Assembly: GCF_014648175.1 (NCBI RefSeq)
Contig: NZ_BMQP01000025.1
Location: 1-64,000, forward strand
Length of the DNA: 64,000 nucleotides
Source of the DNA: Planobispora rosea
GTDB taxonomy: Bacteria > Actinomycetota > Actinomycetes > Streptosporangiales > Streptosporangiaceae
Reading direction: 5' to 3'
Shown here: positions 7,640 to 15,311 of the stretch, piece by piece
Position numbering within the stretch: the stretch's first letter is position 1
Layout of the letters: each line of letters opens with the position of its first letter
Position numbers and translations under genes: made by a program
Notes under the pieces: generated by a model
What the model saw: only the letters and a program-made list of their open reading frames with translations
What the model was told of the DNA's origin: nothing
The model's database searches: none

Positions 7640-8638
7640 ATGCGCTACCCCGACTGGGGCGAACGGTCACCCCGCTGGGCCGGAATCCGCAGTGAGACGC
7701 TCGACCTGCGGGGCACACCCGTCCATCTGCTCAGAAAGCCCGCCGCCCCCGGCGCGCCGCCCGGCGCCCCGGTCCACCTCCTCATCCACCCGATGGCCGG
7801 CAGCGGGACCGCGTGGCTGGACACCGTCGGACCGCTCAGCGCGTACGGCACGGTGATCGCCCCCGACCTGCCGGGCACCCTGTTCGGCCACACCGGATCC
7901 CCGCGCCGCAACGCCGCCCGCGCCGAGGTGAACGCCCGTTTCCTGCGCGCCTTCACCTCCGAGCTGGGCCTGGAGCGCGTCGTGCTGCACGGCTGGTCGA
8001 TGGGCGGCCTGGTGGCGCTGCTCTTCACCGACCTCGCGCCCCGGCGCGTCGAACGCCTCGTCCTGGCCGCCCCGACCCTGCCCGGTCCCATGACCGCGGC
8101 GGAGCGGGCGTGGTGGCAGACGCTCGGACGGCTCGCGCTGCTCGCCGGCCCGCCGATCGTCCGCGGCCTGCTGAGCGTGCTGGGCCCGAAAGCGCTGGCC
8201 GTGAAGCTCGACGCCCTCGCGAACCCGGAGGCATGGGTCGCCCGCGGACGCGACAGCACCGGGGGCGACATCCTCCGCCTGTCCCCGGAGATGACGGCGC
8301 TGCTGACCGACCAGCTCAAGGAAGCCCGGTCCCGGCCGCGGCGGCTGAGCGGCGCCGTGACGGCCTTCGCCTCCGCGTCCTCGACGATGTTCGTGAACCG
8401 CCGTCCCGTCGAGACGGCGATCGGCCGGATCTCCCCGCCCACGCTCCTGGCCTGGGGAGACCGGGATCCGGTGATCTCCCGTGTCGTGATCGACCACCTG
8501 ATGACGCAGCGGCCCGACTGGGACCTGCACGTGTTCGAGGGGGCCGGGCACGTGATACCGGCGGCGATCCCGGACGCCTACGCCGAGGCGGTCGCCGCGT
8601 GGCTCACGAAACACCGCACGGTCGGCTCGCGTGGTTGA
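7640..8638 (+). CDS. Alpha/beta hydrolase
   Basis: A 332-residue alpha/beta-hydrolase fold enzyme. The nucleophile elbow GWSMGG places Ser120, with Asp276 in GDRDP and His304 in GAGHVIP completing the catalytic triad. No signal peptide, so it acts in the cytoplasm, probably on an ester or related substrate. ATG start with GGAG five bases upstream. It is divergent from terC across 159 bases and ends before a hairpin terminator at 8691. The substrate cannot be inferred. Confidence 0.85.
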   Translation: MRYPDWGERSPRWAGIRSETLDLRGTPVHLLRKPAAPGAPPGAPVHLLIHPMAGSGTAWLDTVGPLSAYGTVIAPDLPGTLFGHTGSPRRNAARAEVNARFLRAFTSELGLERVVLHGWSMGGLVALLFTDLAPRRVERLVLAAPTLPGPMTAAERAWWQTLGRLALLAGPPIVRGLLSVLGPKALAVKLDALANPEAWVARGRDSTGGDILRLSPEMTALLTDQLKEARSRPRRLSGAVTAFASASSTMFVNRRPVETAIGRISPPTLLAWGDRDPVISRVVIDHLMTQRPDWDLHVFEGAGHVIPAAIPDAYAEAVAAWLTKHRTVGSRG

Positions 8639-8690
8639 CCCACACGGTCGACTCGCGCGGTCGACTCGTCGCCGGACAGGACCCATTCGG

Positions 8691-8716
8691 GAGGGGCTTT
8701 CCCGAGAAAGACCCTC
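8691..8716. terminator. Hairpin between convergent genes
   Basis: GAGGG-G-CTTTC and GAAAG-A-CCCTC form a ten-pair stem with one mismatch and a CCGA loop, between the ends of the hydrolase gene and the DHFR-like gene. There is no U tract, as is usual in GC-rich actinobacteria. It could serve both strands. Confidence 0.55.
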
Positions 8717-8775
8717 CCAGCGAGGAGCCCGCGCAAGAGGCGGGTCACAACGGAATGAACGGTGATCGAGCCGGT

Positions 8776-9375
8776 TCAGCGGACCCGGTCGTAGACCAGG
8801 GCGATCTCGCCCAGCTCACCGGTCTCCTGGTGGGTGAGCTTCCACTTCGAAGCCGGCAGGCCGTCGTCGAACAGCCGCTGGCCGCCCCCGGCGATCTCGG
8901 GGAAGATCATGAGATAGAGCCGGTCGAGCAGGTCCGCCGACAGGAGCGGCTTGATGAGGCTCGCACTGCTGTTGACCAGGATGTCGCCCTCGCCGGTGGT
9001 CTTGAGTTCGGCGACGACGTCCGCGACGGGGGCGTTCACCACGCGGGTGCGCTCCCACGGCGCCTCGGTCAAGGTGGTTGAGAAGACCACCTTTTCCGCG
9101 CCGACCAGCCACTTCGCATATCCGCGGTCACGCGGGTCGGCGTTGCCGTCTTCGGCGACCGACGGCCAGTACCCCATGAACCCCTCGGCGTTGATCCGGC
9201 CCAGCAGCGCCGTCGTCGCGCTCTCCCAGATGCGGGTCATGTGCTCCCGTGCCACCTCGCTGGTTACATACGGGGCGAATGCACTGAAATCACCCGGCCC
9301 GCCGGGACCGTTGTAACGCCCGTCGAGGGTGAGGCTCAGGTTCGCGGTCACCTTGCGGCCGGTCAAGTCGATCAC
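8776..9375 (-). CDS. Dihydrofolate reductase-like (RibD C-terminal domain) protein
   Basis: A 199-residue protein of the RibD C-terminal/DHFR-like superfamily, which are NADPH-dependent reductases of mostly unknown substrate. Typical elements are the N-terminal NLSLTLDGR, the middle GRxxxEGF-like segment, and GEGDILVNSSASLIKPLL followed by YLMIFPEIAGGGQRLF. The GTG start overlaps the stop codon of the upstream ArsR-AHSA1 gene in a GTGA, with AAGGAG six bases before it, so translation is coupled. This pair is common in actinobacteria. Confidence 0.85.
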   Translation of the reverse strand: MIDLTGRKVTANLSLTLDGRYNGPGGPGDFSAFAPYVTSEVAREHMTRIWESATTALLGRINAEGFMGYWPSVAEDGNADPRDRGYAKWLVGAEKVVFSTTLTEAPWERTRVVNAPVADVVAELKTTGEGDILVNSSASLIKPLLSADLLDRLYLMIFPEIAGGGQRLFDDGLPASKWKLTHQETGELGEIALVYDRVR

Positions 9376-10229
9376 TTGGCACTCCTTGTGTCGGTGTTGT
9401 GCGGGTCGATGTTGTGCGGGTCGGTGAAGGTCGCGGCGAGCTTGTCGAGGCTCTGGCCGAAGCCGATCTCGATGCCCGCGATGAAGTCCGCGGAGTCAAC
9501 GGTGCTGCCGGTGATCCGCCAGCGGACGTCGAGGTCGGTGCCGACGCCGGTGGGCCGGAGGTCGATGTCGACGTGGGCGGTGAAGGCGAGGGCGCCGTCG
9601 GGAAGCAGCGGGGAGAGCCGGTAGGCGAGGCGCCTGCCGGGAAGCGCCTCGTCGACGACCCCCTCCGCGCGCCCGGCGACCGGATCGGAGCCGTCGGCGT
9701 CGTCGGCGTCGCGGTACTCGTGGACGATCCGCCCGCCGGGCCGCGCCTCGAAGACGAGCTCGGAGACACGCAGGTCGTCGGGCGTCCACCAGCGGGTGAG
9801 CAGAGAGGCCTCGGTCAGGTGGCGCCAGACCAGCTCGGGGCGCGCCGTCAGCGCCCGGTGGAATCCGAACGAGCGGCCGTCGGCCCAGCCCGGTTCCCCG
9901 GCGGCGAGCCGCTCCGCGTGGAGGCTGAGCCCGTAGCGCTCATAGGTCTCGTACGGGCCGCCGCCCTGGTCCGCGGTGTCGGCGAGCCGGGTGAGCGCGG
10001 CCGCCAGCTCCCGCAGGGTATCGGGCCGCAGCGCGTAGACGCGGCGCTGACCGGTGCGCCGGGAGATGACGACACCGGCGCGCTCCAGGGTCTGCAGGTG
10101 CTTGGTCGTCTGCGGCTGACGCGCCCCGGCGAGCTGGGCGAGGACGCCGACCGAGCGGGGCCGTTCGGCCAGCAGGTTCACGAGCCGCCAGCGGGCCTGG
10201 TCGGCCAGCGCGGCGAGGAGTTCGTCCAC
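9372..10229 (-). CDS. ArsR-family HTH fused to AHSA1/SRPBCC domain
   Basis: A 285-residue fusion. Residues 1-80 are a winged helix of the ArsR type (RQPQTTKHLQTLERAGVV as recognition helix). No metal-binding cysteine pair is visible. Residues about 120-270 form an AHSA1/SRPBCC domain (WRHLTEASLLTRWW and similar), which binds hydrophobic ligands. The protein is probably a ligand-responsive repressor of itself and the coupled DHFR-like gene. GTG start, no clear ribosome binding site. A palindrome at 10239-10256 lies immediately upstream. Confidence 0.85.
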   Translation of the reverse strand: MDELLAALADQARWRLVNLLAERPRSVGVLAQLAGARQPQTTKHLQTLERAGVVISRRTGQRRVYALRPDTLRELAAALTRLADTADQGGGPYETYERYGLSLHAERLAAGEPGWADGRSFGFHRALTARPELVWRHLTEASLLTRWWTPDDLRVSELVFEARPGGRIVHEYRDADDADGSDPVAGRAEGVVDEALPGRRLAYRLSPLLPDGALAFTAHVDIDLRPTGVGTDLDVRWRITGSTVDSADFIAGIEIGFGQSLDKLAATFTDPHNIDPHNTDTRSAK

Positions 10230-10238
10230 GAAGGGAAG

Positions 10239-10256
10239 TATTCGCCATGGAGAATA
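10239..10256. promoter_or_regulatory. Palindromic operator candidate for the ArsR-AHSA1 regulator
   Basis: TATTCGCCATGGAGAATA is an 18-base palindrome with a single mismatched pair, ten bases upstream of the regulator's start codon. ArsR-family proteins bind such imperfect palindromes over their own promoters. Binding is inferred. Confidence 0.5.
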
Positions 10257-10354
10257 TTCGTGTCAAGTAATATGTAGGGCGGGCAGGAGCCGGCGGTGGC
10301 AGACACCGCCGGGCAACCGCCGTTCGAGCCGCAGGGGCCGGGGAGTCGTTGCCG

Positions 10355-11926
10355 TCACCCGGCACGCCGCCGGCCCTCGCGCCCCCGGTCGGCGCGGGCC
10401 TCCGCCGGGTCGTTGCCGGCGCTCGTCCGGGGCAGCCATCGGAAGGCGAGAACCCCCAGCCCCAGATGGAGCAGGCTCGCCACCACGGCGACGAGGTGCA
10501 GGCCCGCGACGAAGGCCGCCCTCGCCTCGGCGGCGACCGCGGGTGCGAGAGCCGGAAGCTGGAGGGTCTCCTCCAGGGTGGAGGCCGCATCCGGCCCCTG
10601 GAGCCGGAACACCAGGACAGCGAGCGAACCCAGGAGCGCGATGCCGAGGGCGTTGCCGATCTCGTTACTGGTCTCGGCGACCGCGCCCGCCGCGCCGGCC
10701 CGGTCCACCGGGACCGCGCCCACGGCGGTGTCGGCGACGACGCTGAAGCAGATGCCGTACCCGATGCCCGCGACGACCGTGGAGGCGACGTACCAGCCGG
10801 CCCCGGCGGTCTCGGAGAGCGGGAAGAGCAGCAGCAGCCCACCGGCGATGGACAGGTGGCAGACGACGAGGGCCGCCCGCTTCCCGGCGCGGTCGACCAC
10901 GAAGGGCGTGACGACGCAGGTGACGGTGAGCACGGCGGCGCCGGGCAGCGCGAGCAGCGCCGCGTCCAGCACCGGCAGGCCGAGGACGGACTGCAGGTAG
11001 ACGCCCGCCAGGTAGGCCGTCGCCGACCATGCCGCCAGAGGCAGCAACCCGGTGATGATCGAGACCGTGAAGACCCGGTCGCGGAAGAGTGAGAGGTCGA
11101 TCAGCGGATGCGGCAGGTTCCGCTGCCTGAGGACGAACCATGCCAGCACGGCGAGTCCCGCGACTCCCAGCAGGACCGGGACCGGCTGCGGCCCTTCGGC
11201 GGCGGTGTGCTTGAGCGCGTAGACCGTGAGCAGCAACCCGGCCGCCGAACTCGCGACGCTCCGCGCGTCGATCTTGCCCGCGCGGGCCGCGCGCACCTCC
11301 CGGAGGAGGAAAGGCGCGAGGAACAGGAACAGGCCGACGACAGGCAGATTGATCAGGAAGACCGTCCCCCACCAGAACCGTTCCAGCAGGACCCCGCCGA
11401 TCACCGGCCCGATCGCGAACCCCGCCGCGAACACGGCGGCGAAGACGCCGATGGCCTGAGCCCGCCGCCGCGGCTCGGTGAACAACTCGCCGAGTACCGC
11501 CAGTGCCGACGGCAGCAGGGTCGCGCCCGCCACTCCCATCAGCGCGCGGGCGGCGATCAGCAGCTCGGGGCTCGGGGCGAACGCCGCCGCCGCCGAACCG
11601 GCTCCGAACACCGCCGCGCCGATCATCAGCAGCCGCAGTCTGCCGTACCGGTCACCGACGTTGCCGAAAGTGATCAGCAGCGAGCCGACGGCGAAGCCGT
11701 AGGCGTCGAGGATCCACAGGGCCTGGTCGGCGGTCGGCGTGAGCGCCTGGCTGATCCGCGGCATCGCCAGGAACAGGATCGATCCGTCCATGGAGACCAG
11801 CAGGACGGGTCCCAGGACCACCATCAGGCCGAGCCAGGCGCGCAGACCCGGCGGCCGGTGCGTGAGCCGTCGAGACGCCTGGTCTGTCAGTTGTCGAGAC
11901 GTCTGGTGTGTGAGTTCTCGAGACAT
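10355..11926 (-). CDS. MFS multidrug exporter, DHA2 (14-TMS) type
   Basis: A 523-residue major facilitator with about 14 membrane segments. The antiporter-like motif LLVSMDGSILFLAMPRI in the first segment and GDRYGRLRLLM in loop 2-3 mark the DHA2 drug:H+ antiporter family. The start is the ATG at 11926 with AGAGGG nine bases upstream. The N-terminal 25 residues (SRELTHQT/SRQLTDQA/SRRLTH) are an eight-residue tandem repeat caused by 24-base DNA repeats, unusual for the family and probably dispensable. Divergent from an MmyB-like XRE regulator, the likely controller. Confidence 0.88.
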   Translation of the reverse strand: MSRELTHQTSRQLTDQASRRLTHRPPGLRAWLGLMVVLGPVLLVSMDGSILFLAMPRISQALTPTADQALWILDAYGFAVGSLLITFGNVGDRYGRLRLLMIGAAVFGAGSAAAAFAPSPELLIAARALMGVAGATLLPSALAVLGELFTEPRRRAQAIGVFAAVFAAGFAIGPVIGGVLLERFWWGTVFLINLPVVGLFLFLAPFLLREVRAARAGKIDARSVASSAAGLLLTVYALKHTAAEGPQPVPVLLGVAGLAVLAWFVLRQRNLPHPLIDLSLFRDRVFTVSIITGLLPLAAWSATAYLAGVYLQSVLGLPVLDAALLALPGAAVLTVTCVVTPFVVDRAGKRAALVVCHLSIAGGLLLLFPLSETAGAGWYVASTVVAGIGYGICFSVVADTAVGAVPVDRAGAAGAVAETSNEIGNALGIALLGSLAVLVFRLQGPDAASTLEETLQLPALAPAVAAEARAAFVAGLHLVAVVASLLHLGLGVLAFRWLPRTSAGNDPAEARADRGREGRRRAG

Positions 11927-11928
11927 GG
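11862..11928. repeat. Three 24-base tandem repeats at the start of the MFS gene
   Basis: Units begin at 11862, 11886 and 11910, each containing TCGAGAC. They encode repeated octapeptides at the exporter's N-terminus and extend over its start codon. Copy number could vary by slippage. They lie about 100 bases from the divergent regulator gene and could also act as regulator sites. Confidence 0.6.
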
Positions 11929-12029
11929 TGCCGACCCTCTGCCGGGACGGGCCCGCCAGCCATCCCCCTGCCGTGGGTGCACCCGGCAGGTACACCCACC
12001 CGCGTACGGCGCGGCCTACGCTCGAAGCC

Positions 12030-12881
12030 GTGGAAGGACTTGGAGCATTTCTGAAGAGCCGCCGCGATCGAGTCACACCCGAGCAGGTCGGGCTGCGGAC
12101 CTTCGGGACCGCACGCCGGGTTCCCGGCCTGCGCCGCGAGGAGCTCGCCCATCTGGCGGGGGTGAGCGCCGGGTACTACACCCGGCTGGAGCAGGGCCAG
12201 GCGGGCACCGCCTCCGCGCAGGTGCTCGACGCCCTGGCCCGGGTGCTGCAGCTGGACCGGGTCGAGACCGCCCACCTGCACAACCTCGCCGGGCAACCGG
12301 CCGTCCCGCGCCTGTCCGCACCGCCTGCGGAGGAACCGCACCCACGAGTCCTCGTGCTCCTGGCGGCTCTGGGTGAGTCGATCCCGGCGCTGGTCCTCGG
12401 CCGCCGTGGAGACGTGCTGGCGTGGAACCGTACCGGCCATGCGCTGTTCGCCGAGCACCTTCCCTTCGACGCGCCGTCCCGGCCGCACGGCCGCCCGTCC
12501 GTGCCGCGGATGTTCTTCCTCGATCCGTTCACCCGCGACCTGCACCGCAACTGGGAGGAACTGGCCCGCATCCATGTCGCCTACCTCCGGCTCACCGCGG
12601 GCCGGTTCCCGACCGACGCGCGCTTGGCGGAACTCATCGGCGAACTCACGATGCGCAGCGACGAGTTCGCGACGATGTGGGCCGGCGGAGAGGTCTCCGA
12701 CTGCACTGTCGGGACGATGCACCTGCGGCATCCCACGGTCGGCGCCCTGAGCGTGAACTACCAGGTCTGGCTGCAGCCCGACAGCCCCGACCATCGGCTG
12801 GAGGTGTACACCCCGGACGGTCCGGGCTCGGCCGACGCGCTGCGCATCCTCACGCAGGCCGGGCCGGATCACCCGCTCTGA
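12030..12881 (+). CDS. MmyB-like XRE family transcriptional regulator
   Basis: A 283-residue regulator. An N-terminal XRE helix-turn-helix (residues about 8-70; RVPGLRREELAHLAGVSAGYYTRLEQG) is followed by an MmyB-like ligand-binding domain (about 95-270; LVLGRRGDVLAWN is typical) that is thought to bind a fatty acid-like ligand. The start is the GTG at 12030. No strong ribosome binding site is present. Regulators of this family usually sit divergent from the gene they control, here the MFS exporter. Confidence 0.85.
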   Translation: MEGLGAFLKSRRDRVTPEQVGLRTFGTARRVPGLRREELAHLAGVSAGYYTRLEQGQAGTASAQVLDALARVLQLDRVETAHLHNLAGQPAVPRLSAPPAEEPHPRVLVLLAALGESIPALVLGRRGDVLAWNRTGHALFAEHLPFDAPSRPHGRPSVPRMFFLDPFTRDLHRNWEELARIHVAYLRLTAGRFPTDARLAELIGELTMRSDEFATMWAGGEVSDCTVGTMHLRHPTVGALSVNYQVWLQPDSPDHRLEVYTPDGPGSADALRILTQAGPDHPL

Positions 12882-12925
12882 GACTCCGGTTCGCTTCGGT
12901 TCACTTCGGGGTGAAGACCCTCGGG

Positions 12926-13570
12926 TCATCCCGCGGAACGGACGGCGTAGCCGCCGAGGGCGGGCTCCAGGAAGCCGAAGGCGGTGTCGATGTAGCCGGT
13001 GAGGACCGCCGCGATCTCCGCGTTGTCCTGCCCCGCGATGGTACGGCGGAGCGTCTCGTCGAACAGCAGCCGGTGGACGCCGCCGAGCTGGGCGGCGGCC
13101 ACGCGGGGCAGGATGTCGCCGGGGCCGGCGCCGGTCTCCGCGGCGAGCGCGCCGGCCAGGGCCTTCTCGCGCTCGTCGTGGAACTCCCGCAGCCGGGCCG
13201 TCAGGGCCGGGCTGTCGTGGACCATCCGGGCGAAGGCCGGACCGGAGAAGCCGATGACCGGATCGTGCTCGGCGACCGCGGCCAGGTAGGCGCGGCGGAG
13301 CGCGGCCAGGGCGGACTCGCCGGGCGCCCTGTCGCGGACGGTCCGGGCCAGCGCCTGCACGAACTCCTCGCTCAGGTCGAAGACCAGGTCCTCCTTGCGC
13401 GGGAAGTAGTTCGTGACCGTCATCTTGGCCACCTGCGCGGCCTCCGCCACCTCGGCGATCGTCACCTTGTCGAAGCCGCGTTCCAGGAACAGCCGGGTGG
13501 CCCGGTCGGAGATGTTCTCCCTGGTCTGCTGCTTCTTCAGCTCTCTGAGACCCGTCTTCTGCGTGCTCAC
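12926..13570 (-). CDS. TetR/AcrR family transcriptional regulator
   Basis: A 214-residue regulator with the HTH at about residues 12-60 (TIAEVAEAAQVAKMTVTNYFPRKEDLV) and a helical C-terminal domain. I start it at the GTG at 13570. On the minus strand TATGAT ends exactly six bases before this codon, which fits leaderless transcription. No ribosome binding site is then needed. No target gene is adjacent, since both flanking genes end or point elsewhere, so it may control itself and a distant gene. Confidence 0.8.
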   Translation of the reverse strand: MSTQKTGLRELKKQQTRENISDRATRLFLERGFDKVTIAEVAEAAQVAKMTVTNYFPRKEDLVFDLSEEFVQALARTVRDRAPGESALAALRRAYLAAVAEHDPVIGFSGPAFARMVHDSPALTARLREFHDEREKALAGALAAETGAGPGDILPRVAAAQLGGVHRLLFDETLRRTIAGQDNAEIAAVLTGYIDTAFGFLEPALGGYAVRSAG

Positions 13571-13576
13571 ATCCTC

Positions 13577-13606
13577 ATCATATATGGGATAGACACAAAT
13601 TTGTCT
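13577..13606 (-). promoter_or_regulatory. Leaderless promoter and palindromic operator of the TetR gene
   Basis: On the minus strand TATGAT (13582-13577) lies six bases before the GTG start. A perfect ten-base palindrome ACAAATTTGT (13595-13604), flanked by AGAC and CTTT, covers the expected -35 region. This is the usual layout of an autorepressed TetR gene. Confidence 0.5.
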
Positions 13607-13656
13607 TTGACATCTTTCTATGTTCGACACACATATTTGCCATACGGTCGTCCGAC

Positions 13657-13682
13657 CTCCCGCTCCCGCCCACGAGCGGGAG
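13657..13682 (-). terminator. Hairpin downstream of the NYN gene
   Basis: CTCCCGCTC (13657-13665) pairs perfectly with GAGCGGGAG (13674-13682) around eight bases. It lies in the 297-base gap between the NYN gene and the TetR promoter, and probably helps end transcription of the NYN gene. Confidence 0.45.
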
Positions 13683-13785
13683 CGCGGGTGACCGATCGCT
13701 ACCGGCTATACGCCGGATGGAGAGGGGCACGGGTTCCTTCGTGCGGTCACGACGTACCGGAGGACTCCATACCGGAGCCGTCATG

Positions 13786-13799
13786 ACCCCTTTAGGGGT
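13786..13799 (-). terminator. Short hairpin ACCCC-TTTA-GGGGT
   Basis: A five-pair perfect stem with a four-base loop about 70 bases past the NYN stop codon. The surrounding 13700-13860 also shows CCGGC/GCCGG pairing near 13703. No protein-coding region could be supported in this gap. An RNA structure of other purpose cannot be excluded. Confidence 0.3.
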
Positions 13800-13867
13800 G
13801 ACCGAAGAAGGCGCCGGCCTTCCACCGCAACCGCTCCCTCGCTACGCGGGGGTGAGCTTCTGAGTCG

Positions 13868-14314
13868 TCAGGCGGCCAGGTCCAAGGGGATGACCTGGGC
13901 GGCTGTGCGGCGGAGGCGGTAACTCAGGGCGTCGGGGCGGGAGACCACCACGACCTCGACGCCGCGGCGGCGGAGCCAGTCGGCCAGGTCGGTGAAGATG
14001 CCGTCGCCGGAGCCGATGATCACGCGTTCGAAGCGGTCGTCGAGGTGGTCGAGGCGGATCACCTCGCACAGCGCCTCGTCGGCGCCGTCGGGGCCGGAGC
14101 GGACCAGGAGCTGGATGCCGGCCAGGGCCAGGCCGACCGCCAGGAGGGCGCCGTGGTTGACGGCCGCGACGTACTGGTCGGTGAAACCCGCGGGGACGCG
14201 GCGGCGGTAGTGGCCCATCAGGGTGACGACCTCGGCGGTCGCCGGGCGGGGGGTGCCGACGAGGTTCTCGACGTCCAGCAGGTGAACGGATCGGCCGCAC
14301 GAAAGGTTACGCAT
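13868..14314 (-). CDS. NYN-domain (PIN-like) nuclease
   Basis: A 148-residue single-domain protein. DVENLVG at about 14-20, GPDGADEAL at about 74-82 and IIGSGDGIFTDLADWLRRRGVEV at about 98-120 carry the acidic residues of the NYN/PIN-like fold, which cuts RNA using Mg2+ or Mn2+. Here Asp14, Asp79 or nearby, and Asp103 are the candidate ligands. ATG start with AAGGGGG eight bases upstream. It is divergent, 107 bases away, from the nuclease-helicase operon and may be co-regulated with it. An RNA-processing role is the default; a role in defence is inference. Confidence 0.8.
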   Translation of the reverse strand: MRNLSCGRSVHLLDVENLVGTPRPATAEVVTLMGHYRRRVPAGFTDQYVAAVNHGALLAVGLALAGIQLLVRSGPDGADEALCEVIRLDHLDDRFERVIIGSGDGIFTDLADWLRRRGVEVVVVSRPDALSYRLRRTAAQVIPLDLAA

Positions 14315-14366
14315 AGCGATGCCCCCTTGCCCCTGAGTTACCTTTGCATGGCCGCCACTTTAATGC

Positions 14367-14421
14367 TGGAAATCGCTGGAACTCAAGGGAGACACGTGGA
14401 ACTCCTGTTACGATCCGGGCC
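14367..14421 (+). promoter_or_regulatory. Candidate promoter region of the nuclease-helicase operon
   Basis: TACGAT (14409-14414) stands seven bases before the GTG start, as in leaderless actinobacterial genes. TGGAA occurs at 14367, 14377 and 14397, exactly 10 and 20 bases apart and so on one face of the helix. The last two extend to TGGAACTC. This suggests a cooperative regulator site, but no -35 consensus is visible. Confidence 0.35.
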
Positions 14422-15219
14422 GTGAGTGAATCACTGGACGCGCTGGAGCGGCGGATCGCCGAACTCCGTGCCGAGGTGCGGCGGGCGGTGAAAGCGCGTG
14501 ACGGCATGCGGGCCCGCCAGCTCCGCGCCGATCTGCGCCGGGCCGAGCTGGCCTGGGACGAGGCGATCATGGCCGAGGACCCGGCGGCGATCGTGCCCGG
14601 CCTGCGGGAGCTGCAGGAGCCCGCGACCTCGTTGCTGCCGATCCGCGAGCAGGTGCACCAGGCGCTCCTCCTGCTGGGCGTGCCCTCGGCGGCCCGGATG
14701 GTCGTGGCGGTGAACGCGGCGTTCTTCTCCGGGGCCCTGCGGGGACCGCAGCTCACCAGCCTCCGCCGGGACGAGGAGCGTTCCTTCCGCAGCGATCCCT
14801 ACGCCAGGCCGTACTACCTGTGCGCCGCGCTGACCGACCGCCTCTCCCCCGCCCGGGGCCTGCTCGCCGACAGCACCTGGCCGCTGGAGGCGCGGGTGGT
14901 GGGGCCGCTGAGCCCGCGCGTCGATTACCTCACCGCCGCCGTGCGCATCGCCGAGCACCTGGAGCGGCTGGCGGATCCGCCGCCGGGCGCGGTCCGGCTG
15001 CTGTCGCGGATGGCCCAGAACATCCCCGGCGCCGCCGAGGGTTTCGCGCCGACCGACCCGACGACCGTGATCCGTGCGGCCCGGGCCGAGCTGGAGGTGC
15101 ACCTCGCCGCCGACGCCGCGCAGCGGGCCGAGGTCGCGGCGCGGGCGGGTGAGCAACTGACCGACGTGGAGCGCCTGTTCGGCGCGTCCACGCTGAGCAC
15201 CCTGAGAGGGGCCTGTTGA
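14422..15219 (+). CDS. Coiled-coil protein, first gene of the nuclease-helicase operon
   Basis: A 265-residue soluble protein I do not recognise. Residues 1-55 are strongly helical and charged (alternating ALERRIAELRAEV-like heptads), so a coiled coil is likely. The rest is helical with no catalytic motif I can name. The GTG at 14422 begins VSESLDALERR. No ribosome binding site is obvious, consistent with a leaderless message. It heads an operon with a RecB-like nuclease, an unknown protein and an SF1 helicase, so it is probably an adaptor or regulator of that complex. Confidence 0.65.
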   Translation: MSESLDALERRIAELRAEVRRAVKARDGMRARQLRADLRRAELAWDEAIMAEDPAAIVPGLRELQEPATSLLPIREQVHQALLLLGVPSAARMVVAVNAAFFSGALRGPQLTSLRRDEERSFRSDPYARPYYLCAALTDRLSPARGLLADSTWPLEARVVGPLSPRVDYLTAAVRIAEHLERLADPPPGAVRLLSRMAQNIPGAAEGFAPTDPTTVIRAARAELEVHLAADAAQRAEVAARAGEQLTDVERLFGASTLSTLRGAC

Positions 15220-15221
15220 CC

Positions 15222-15311
15222 ATGAGCGGGCACACACCGGCACGGCCTGCCCGGGCGGGCGGGCGGCGTGGCGGAGTCGTCACGAGCGTGCGCGATGGGG
15301 GCGTGCGGTGA
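15222..15311 (+). CDS. Possible 29-codon linking ORF between operon genes 1 and 2
   Basis: An ATG two bases after the stop of the coiled-coil gene, with AGAGGGG about 11 bases upstream, opens a 29-residue basic Gly/Arg-rich reading frame. Its TGA overlaps the GTG start of the nuclease gene (GTGA). This geometry would couple translation of all three frames. The composition is not informative, and the frame may be only a re-initiation bridge and not a functional peptide. Confidence 0.3.
   Translation: MSGHTPARPARAGGRRGGVVTSVRDGGVR

Noticed and set aside
7481..7640. yybP-ykoY manganese riboswitch upstream of terC
   Set aside because: TerC genes often have one, but I could not find the conserved internal loops in this region.
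13688..13786. A 32-codon plus-strand ORF
   Set aside because: No ribosome binding site, no hydrophobic or conserved pattern, and it spans hairpins likely to be terminators or regulatory DNA.
13700..13860. Riboswitch (c-di-AMP ydaO-like) suggested by the GGGGTGA motif and hairpins
   Set aside because: The other conserved ydaO elements are missing and no downstream gene on the plus strand would be controlled by it.
15222..15311. Toxin of a toxin-antitoxin pair
   Set aside because: The 29-residue product has no hydrophobic helix or known toxin pattern; re-initiation is the simpler explanation.
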